Shown here: positions 57,171-64,000 of the stretch, piece after piece | Layout: each line of letters starts with the position of its first letter | Numbering within the stretch: position 1 is the stretch's first letter | DNA from: Hymenopus coronatus | Taxonomy: Eukaryota; Arthropoda; Insecta; Mantodea; Hymenopodidae | Assembly: GCA_030762935.1 (NCBI GenBank) | Contig: CM060883.1 | Span: forward strand, 50,781,001 to 50,845,000 | DNA length: 64,000 nt | Reading direction: 5' to 3' | The notes under the pieces: generated by a model | What the model saw: only the letters and a program-made list of their open reading frames with translations | Databases searched by the model: none | What the model was told of the DNA's origin: nothing | Program-made: the position numbers and the translations under genes

Positions 57171-58030
57171 TTATTTTCTCTACTTAGTACATAGTTAGAT
57201 AAGGTATTGCACTCCACCCAAACATTCGATACCGAGATTTCACCGGAAAATACACGTTTTAGGTTCGCGTATCCCAAGAAAAGCAAACAAAATAAAAAAA
57301 AACACACATTTTTAGAAAAAAGGTTCTGAATGTGTGTGTGTGTGTGTGTGTATATGTGCGTGTGTAAAATACCAAACTTGGTATTTAAGTTTAGTATTTT
57401 CGAAGGCTGCAACACGAAAATATTGAGTAAAATGCCCCCACCCCAAACATCCTTTACATACACAAAAATTCGAAAAATGTTATTTTCTCAAAAATGGCTC
57501 TAACGATTTTGATTAGAATTCCGTATATTAAAGACATTTACATGAAAATCCGTAAAGCCCCTAAAAACCTCTTAAGTCTGGTTGACTTTTGCATAACTGG
57601 TGAACCATAAAAAATAGATAAAACTTACCACACAAAAATATGTAAATCTCGTTAAAGCTGACAATAGTTTGTCATACATTTTTTTCCGTGGAGTTGACCA
57701 TTTTCGAGATATTCCTGGTAATTGGTTTCAGTTTTAAAATACCTACTTAATTTTTGTCATACTGAGCACCTGACCATGCAAAAAAAAAAAAAAAAAAAAA
57801 AAAAGAATTTCAATTATCTAACAATCAGTTTTTAAAAGATTTGACTACCTCTTTAGCATAGTGTATTCCCTTATTTCCCTTCCTCTTACAAGGAGGAAAG
57901 TACGAGATAATACGTAATAAGACCATTTCTGCTAATGCTTATCGCAATTAGCATGAAGTAGAAGAATGGGCTTTTAAATATACCTTGTTATAGAGATGTA
58001 GAGAAAATCACGTGAAAGTAACATATAGTT
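57171..58030 (+). mobile_element. PAL full-length copy with expanded A run
   Basis: Starts TTTTCTCTACTTAGTACATA (palindrome shortened) and ends about GTAACATATAG. GT run at about 57333-57350 and a 25-bp A run at 57780-57804. Confidence 0.8.
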
Positions 58031-58694
58031 TATTAAAGCTGAATATGAATTACTTGATCGCGTTTCAATAAATGATACTAAGTATTATACTTCCAACCTA
58101 GTTAAACAAGTTATTTATATACAGTGATATTAAATGAATCTCGGAGCTGCACTAAATTAAAATTCTGTTACTACAAACTGCTTCCAAGTGTCCAGTCTTG
58201 CAACGATACTTGATTTTTAAATATATTGTACCATTGCTTGCATAGTATTTTAACTGACTGAACACAGTAAGAAAGGAACACACCTAACATTAGACAAATG
58301 ATCCAAAAACTGTATTTTTAAACATTAAACTCCTAAATAGTTATTCCTATGTATTATTATATCATATGAGTTTGTGACAGATCTGCTGAGTGACATTTCC
58401 GCGGAGGTAGAATTTACTTGCATTACCTACCATTGAGCTGCTATTTAACAGTAATGCTTCCAGGAAACGTTGCCCGTATCCCTTAAATCCCCTCTTCGCT
58501 CATGCAAATGGTGGTTGTCTACCGGTTTTGAAATAAATCTGACTTGCTCTTTAGCTTAATATACGAGAGCAATCCAGAAAGTAACAGTTGATTTAGCATA
58601 GCAGATAATAACGAAATATACCAACACAAAACTTTATTTACAAAATTACTGTACCTCACTCTATTTCTACCGCCAAAAGACGTATTAGTTTCCC
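58031..58694. other. Intergenic, nothing recognised
   Basis: AT-rich spacer between PAL copies. Confidence 0.4.
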
Positions 58695-59575
58695 CCCCTA
58701 CTTTCTCTAGCCCTGTATGTACAATGTGCATAGAGGATAGAGAGGGTATTGTATTCCACCCAAAATTCGATACCGAGATTTCAACTGAAACACATGTTTT
58801 AGGACAATTTGAATAAAAAAAAAAACATTTTCAAAAAAAGGTCCGTGTGTGTGTTTGTCTGACGGTTAAATACCAAACCTTGTGTTTAAGTTTGGTCTGT
58901 TCCAAGGATGCGACACGAAGATTATCAAGAAAGTCCCCTCCCCTCTAACTACTCTTTATATGGAAACATTTTCGAAAATGTTTTTATTAAAAATGGCTCT
59001 AACGATTTTGATTAAAATACCACATTTTAAAGCAATTTCCATCAAAAATAAAAGTTATATCTTGAATTTTCTGGGGATAGCTTCTGAAGACCTGTTTATT
59101 CTGCATGCATTTTGCTGAATTGTATAACTAGTAAACCATAAGAGCTAGAGAAAAAATTACTACACAAAAAATGTAGATCTCGTTAAAATACACAATTTAT
59201 GTCATATACCTACATATTTTTCGTAGAGTTTATCGTTTACGAGATATTCCTTGTTAGTTGCAGTTGTAAAGTACGTATACTTTTCTCAGACAGTAAGTGT
59301 CCGTTTTTGTTTGTTTGTTTGTTTTTGTTCTACTTCTGGCTAAGCAAAGAAGCGATTTGCAATAACAATCGCATAACGACACCTTTTAAGACATTTGACT
59401 CTCACTATAGCATAGCGCATTCCTTTAGTTACCTTCTATTTATAAGGAATTATGTAATAAGAACATTCTGCTAACCTTTATCTCGATTAGCATTGTGTAG
59501 AAAGAAGAATAATCTTTTTAAGAAGTTTGTTTGTAGAGCAGCTAGACAAAGTCATGTGAGTGTAACACATAAGAT
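58695..59575 (+). mobile_element. PAL full-length copy
   Basis: Starts TACTTTCTCTAGCCCTGTAT after a C run, so its left flank is not T-rich, which helps place the true end at TACTTTC. Ends GTAACACATAAGATTTTTA. Confidence 0.85.
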
Positions 59576-59655
59576 TTTTATTTTATTTATTTATTTTTTT
59601 TAAGGCACAAAACTTTCGGTCAATCGAATGTTGTAGGCAGATAGCGCAAGCGTAT

Positions 59656-59932
59656 GGTGATAATGCAATGGAAATGGCGTGTTATTTATGGACGCTCTTT
59701 AACTGCTGTGGTTCTCAGCGTCCCATTCTATACTGGGCCAGAAAGACCGCTTAATTTTGCTCAAAGGCCTCTCAATCAGGCTTGAGGTTCTTTTACGTGC
59801 CGTAAATCTACGACAAGGGACCCACGGCATTACTTCCCTTCCGAAGGAAGCCAAGCTAAGAATTTTTACGCCCGAAAAAATCCATCGTCCTCCGCCGGGT
59901 TTGAGCCCGTGACCTTGGGTGATAATGCAATG
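59656..59932 (-). mobile_element. SINE-like family B, copy 2, with perfect 15-bp target duplication
   Basis: GGTGATAATGCAATG at 59656-59670 and 59918-59932 flanks 247 bp. On the minus strand the element starts AAGGTCACGGGCTCAAACCC, a B-box-like head, and continues into the blocks shared with 26771-27010. The exact duplication proves retroposition and gives the true ends of the family. Confidence 0.88.
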
Positions 59933-60192
59933 AACGAGTCTTCAGTTAGGAAATGCATAATTTAGAGTAATCAAGGAAAAACCAGTATGCACGACAAAGA
60001 CCGGAATGGAAGTTCATCAACCGTTATGGAAGAGTTGAAAGAAAATGTTGATAGAGGAGTTCAGAAAAACCGGTGTTTCACTTTGGACATCATACATGAC
60101 TTTTTTGGGTAAAAAAATGTCCCAACCTCAAAGTGGCAGTACATCTTGGCTCAGATCTTTGGCGGTAGAAGAGTATAACATCTGCATTAAAA

Positions 60193-60903
60193 ATCTGTGT
60201 GTACCACTCACATGACTTTCTCTATATCCCTGCACCAAAGTATTCTTAAAAAGCTTATACTTCTATTAACTTCATGATAATCAGTAAAACATTAGCAGAA
60301 ATAGCCATATTACTTGCTTCCTTGTAAGTAGAGGTGAAATAAGGGAGTACCATAGGTTAAAGTGATAATCAAAAGCTGGTTGCTATGTCACAGAAGTTCC
60401 TTTGTTTGTATGGACAGCAGTTGACACATTCCTGTATGAGAAATGTACAAGTTTTTCATAGCAGAAACCAAAAATAAGGAATGTCACAAAATCGACGAAC
60501 TCCATGAAAAAAATGTATTTAACATAAATTGTGTGTTTTAACGTGCTCTACATTTTTTGTGTAGTAAGTTTTTGTCCATCTCTTACGGTTTAGCAGTTAT
60601 TCAAAATTCAGTAAAATTCATCCAGAATAAACTACTCTTCAGAGGCTATTCCCAGAAAATTCAAGATATACATTTTATTTGTCAGATAAATATCTTTAAT
60701 ATTCGAAATTTTAATCAAAATCGTTAGAGCCATTTTTGAGAAAATCAAAATTTTCGAAAAAAGTTCCATGTAAAGGGTAGTTGGGGGTGTGGGGATTTTT
60801 CTCAAAATCTTCGTGTCGCATCCCTGGAAGATACTAAACTTAAATACCAAGTTTGGTATTTTACCTATTTTTCGTTTTTGAGTTATCGTGTTCACAGACA
60901 CAC

Positions 60904-60962
<59 letters not shown>

Positions 60963-61111
60963 CCTTTTTCCGAAAATGGTTTTTTTAGATAAAGGGGACC
61001 CTAAAAAATATATTTCCGGTGAAATCTCGGTATCGAATTTTTTGGTGGAGTGCAATACATTCTCTATACACTATGTACATAGTGCCTATAGAGAAAGGTA
61101 CCCCGTGACAG
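60193..61111 (-). mobile_element. PAL full-length copy, young subgroup, with long CA run
   Basis: Opens TCTGTGTGTACCACTCACAT. The end reads TATAGAGAAAG, then GTACCCCGTGACA, then GTAAAAA, so about 13 bp are inserted just before the terminus. Very similar to 18869-19745. Confidence 0.85.
60906..60959. repeat. (CA)n microsatellite inside a PAL copy
   Basis: About 27 CA units, the longest in the window, at the family's usual position. The near-identical copy at 18869 has only about 4. Confidence 0.95.
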
Positions 61112-61309
61112 TAAAAACCTTGATAGCAATGGCGATTACATTGAGAAATAGAGTAAGATACTGTAACTTTATAAATAAAGTTTTATGTTGATATCTTTCG
61201 TTATTATTTATTTATGCCAAATCGTTCTATTACTTTCTAAATTGCCCTTGTAATGTTCTTCTTATATCTGCACTGAAATGTATCAATGGAATAATGAAGG
61301 TTTAACAGT

Positions 61310-61396
61310 GTTAATAAGTAGATAGAAGAATAAGGTTTTGTAGCTTGTGGAAGAATGAGTGAGAAAGCTTTATGATTGAAACACATCAGATTTTTA
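61310..61396 (+). mobile_element. PAL end fragment
   Basis: AATAAGTAGATAGAAGAATA to GAAACACATCAGATTTTTA, the last 85 bp of the family. Confidence 0.65.
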
Positions 61397-61644
61397 TCTC
61401 TTCTGTTGATTACTTTCTCATTTAAGGGAAGTCCAAATGGGATTTTCATAATTTTTTTCCCCCCATTTTCACGCTTTAATTGCATATGAAAATTTTGAAT
61501 TGAGAAAAATATTAAAGGTAGTTTAACTGGAGAATGTCCTTGCAAAATTTGCTGATTTAGCTATAGTTCGTCAAAATTGATTCAAATTTCGGACAGCAAT
61601 TACAAAGCATTCTTTATAACAAAAAACCTTAAATTCAAAGGTTT

Positions 61645-62165
61645 TTTTTACTTTCTCTACAAGTATTTTGTGCATAGTGTCTACGGAATGGATTGCACTT
61701 CACCCAAAATTTTGATACCGATATGTCTCCGGAAATACGCGTTTTAGAGTCCCCTGTATAAAAAGCATTTTTAGAAAAAGGTCCGTGTGTGTGAGCACGA
61801 TAACTCAAAACCAAAAATTAGTAAAATACCAAACTTGGTATTTAAGTTTAGTATCTTCCAAGGATGCGACACGTAAATGTTGAGGAAAATCCCCCCACCC
61901 CAAACTACCGTTTACATGGAAAAAAGTTCGAAAATGTTGATATTCTTGAAAATGCTCTAACGATTTTTATTAAAATACTGTTCATTAAAGAAATGATATA
62001 TAACAAACGAAATATATATCTTCAATTATCGGAAATAGCCTCTGAAAACCTCTTTATTCTGAATAACTGTTGCTGGATTTTGCTTTAGTAAACCGTAAGA
62101 GATAAACAAAACCTTACTGCACAGAATTTTTTAAACACACGATATAAATGCAGTATATATCTTTT
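61645..62165 (+). mobile_element. PAL palindromic half
   Basis: Starts TTTTTTTACTTTCTCTACAA, carries GATGCGACACGTAAATGTTG and ends at about CTTTTCGTAGAGTTTACC, where a further PAL copy starts. Confidence 0.75.
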
Positions 62166-62179
62166 CGTAGAGTTTACCA

Positions 62180-63040
62180 TGTTACTTTATCTAAACTTAC
62201 TATGTACATAGTACAGAGAAGGTATTGATATGCATCCATAATTCGATACCGATATTTTACCGAAAATATATGTTTTGAGACCCCCTGAATGCAAAAAAAA
62301 ATATTTTTAGTAAAATGTCCGTGTGTGTGTGTCTGTGGGCAGCATAGCTCAAAAACGAAAAGACTGTTACGTACCAAACTTGGTATTTAAATTTGTTGTC
62401 TTCCAGGGATGCGCCACGAAGACTTTCAAGAAAATCCGCCCAACCCAAATTACCCTTTACATGGAAAAATTTTCGAAAATTTCAATTTCTTAAAAATGGC
62501 TCTTACGATTTTGATAAAAATACCACATATTAAAGCCAATGCTATCACAAATAAAATATACATCTTGAATTTTCTGTGAATAGCCTCTGAAGACTAATTT
62601 ATTCTGAATGAATTTTACGGAAAGTTTCATAACTGCTATATCGTAAGAGATAGACAAAAACTTTCCACATAAAAATGTAGAGCATGTTAAGAAGCACAAT
62701 TTATGATATGTACATTTTTTCGTGGGGTTGATCGTTTTTGAGATATTCCTTCTTTTTAGTTTCAGCTTTGAAAAATTTATACCTTTCTCATACAGGAATT
62801 TGTCAACTCCTGTCCATACAAATAAAGGAACTTCAGTCACATAGTAACCAGCTTTTGATTACCGTTTTATTCTATGGTACTCCCTTACTTAGCTTCTACT
62901 TACAAGGAGGCAAGTAATAAGACTATTTCAGCTAATTTTTTCTCGATTAGCATGAAGTAAATAGAACCATAAGCTTTTTAACAACAATTTGTTGCAGAGG
63001 TTTAGAGATAGTCATGTGAATGGAACACATCAGATTTTTT
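62180..63040 (+). mobile_element. PAL full-length copy, head-to-tail array
   Basis: Starts TTACTTTATCTAAACTTACT with TATGTACATAGT intact and ends GGAACACATCAGATTTTT. Confidence 0.85.
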
Positions 63041-63042
63041 TT

Positions 63043-63336
63043 TTTCAATATTCCTTGTTATTAGTTTCAGTTTTAAAATACTTAAAACTTTTCACTTACG
63101 GGAATTTGCCAAATATTGGCAATGCAAAATAACGGATGACATGACAACCAGTTTTTGACAGATTTGACTATGGTTTTAGCCTAGTGAGTTCCATTGTCTC
63201 CCTTCTACTTATAAGAAAGCAAGTAATGCTAATATTTATTTCTATTAGCATGAAGTAGATAGGAGCACAAGATTTTTAACAATAATTTGTTACAGATATG
63301 TAGAGAATGTCATATGAATGGAACACATCAGATTTT
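63043..63336 (+). mobile_element. PAL end fragment following in the same direction
   Basis: CAATATTCCTTGTTATTAGT to GGAACACATCAGATTTTA, the last 290 bp of the family. The third member of a same-direction series from 61645. Confidence 0.75.
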
Positions 63337-63385
63337 AATTATTAGAAGCATGTTATAATTCACTCAATTCCAATATTTAAGGTGC

Positions 63386-63680
63386 TATCGGAAATGTCCG
63401 ATCGTCTCCTTAGCGCGGTGATAGTGTTGCTGCTTGCTGGGTTCGATTCCTAATCTCCTGAGGTCCCTTCGAGGCAAATTGAGGAGCTACTTGATGGAGA
63501 AGTAGCGGCTCCAGGTCATGAGGACCGCATTAACCGGCCAGCACTGAGCACGTCTCGCCCTCCAATACTGCACCCCATCCATGAGGTCTATCATGGACCG
63601 AGATGGGGAACGCAGCGGCCGGTCAAGGTTCCTTGTGAGCTGCCATGCCATGGAGTTGAGTTATTTTATCGGAAATGTCC
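63386..63680 (+). mobile_element. tRNA-derived SINE family C with perfect 14-bp target duplication
   Basis: TATCGGAAATGTCC at 63386-63399 and 63667-63680 flanks 267 bp. The body has the B box GGGTTCGATTCC (about 63439), then GAGCTACTTGATGGAGAAGT, AGCGGCTCCAGGTCATGAGG, AACCGGCCAGC and GCAGCGGCCGGTCAAGGTTC. The GC-rich conserved tail resembles a SINE tail I associate with several arthropod genomes; this last point is from memory. Confidence 0.88.
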
Positions 63681-64000
63681 AAAGAGTACTATCAGTCCTG
63701 CATTCAATAGGTGTTTCATACCTCGAAGTGATCGACTTTCTTAATTCTTTTTAATAGATTTTTCCCTGATGGCTAGGCGATTGCGGAAACTTTTCTTACG
63801 TCCATTCGCACGAAATGTAAGCCTCCAGAGAGGTTGAAATTTATACTTTTTGAGCAATTTGGACCTTGGAGTTATGGCTGTTATACCAACTGAGCCTCTT
63901 ACACCTGCGCAGCTGTGCTAACTACTTGAACCTTATACTGCCACTCCTTGCGCGAAACTGGATAAATCCAAGCGCTGAAGAGTTCATTTCCTCGGAATTC
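63681..64000. other. Window end, nothing recognised
   Basis: Short unassigned sequence with no open frame of note. Confidence 0.4.

Noticed and set aside
60632..60955. Minus-strand frame of 107 codons with Cys/Val repeats
   Set aside because: Antisense of the PAL microsatellite and palindromic half; no conservation between copies except as DNA.

Overview
The window is eukaryotic nuclear DNA, almost certainly from an insect. It holds one spliced gene with canonical GT/AG junctions and long introns, telomere-type TTAGG motifs, Jockey-like and R2-like non-LTR retrotransposon remnants, mariner and hAT transposon remnants, tRNA-derived SINEs and many dinucleotide microsatellites. The heavy repeat load suggests a large-genome hemimetabolous insect such as a cockroach, termite or orthopteroid. 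That last step is inference; nothing here fixes the species.

The main gene is a secreted acid/gastric-type lipase (alpha/beta hydrolase, lysosomal acid lipase/lipase 3 family). It runs left to right from 16546 to 43259 in eight exons that join without any frame break into 396 codons. Signal peptide, oxyanion-hole HGLL, nucleophile elbow GHSMG (Ser167), Asp341 and His372 are all present, and a doubled AATAAA follows the stop. A second plausible gene is an intronless serine-protease homologue at 3587-4429 in which all three catalytic positions appear lost.

Everything else is mobile or repetitive. One non-coding interspersed family, called PAL here, makes up about 26 kb (roughly 40 percent) of the window in some 40 copies and fragments, in both orientations. 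A complete copy is about 0.85-0.93 kb. One end is a near-perfect palindrome centred on TGTACA; the other begins TCTGATGTG. A CA/GT microsatellite sits at a fixed internal place. Copies nest in one another and abut head to tail. Two large PAL copies in opposite orientation bracket exon 2 of the lipase with only about 50 bp on each side, and another opposed pair brackets exons 3-5. These could fold the pre-mRNA and favour exon skipping, circular RNA or A-to-I editing.

Layout: 1-3300, non-LTR retrotransposon remnants. 3300-4500, serine-protease homologue. 4500-16500, PAL copies, satellites and SINEs. 16500-43400, lipase gene; intron 2 carries a 142-bp tandem array, and intron 5 (8.3 kb) carries an R2-like fragment, a 24-bp minisatellite of about 1.35 kb and a mariner deletion derivative; intron 7 carries a SINE with target duplication. 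43400-64000, intergenic: a 480-bp hAT deletion derivative with a perfect 8-bp target duplication, a possible solo LTR, a foldback element with a TTAGG core, a decayed hAT/ZBED-type transposase gene, more PAL copies and two SINEs with perfect 14-15 bp target duplications.

Limits: homology calls come from reading translations and motifs by eye. Repeat boundaries are good to about 5-10 bp unless a target duplication fixes them.
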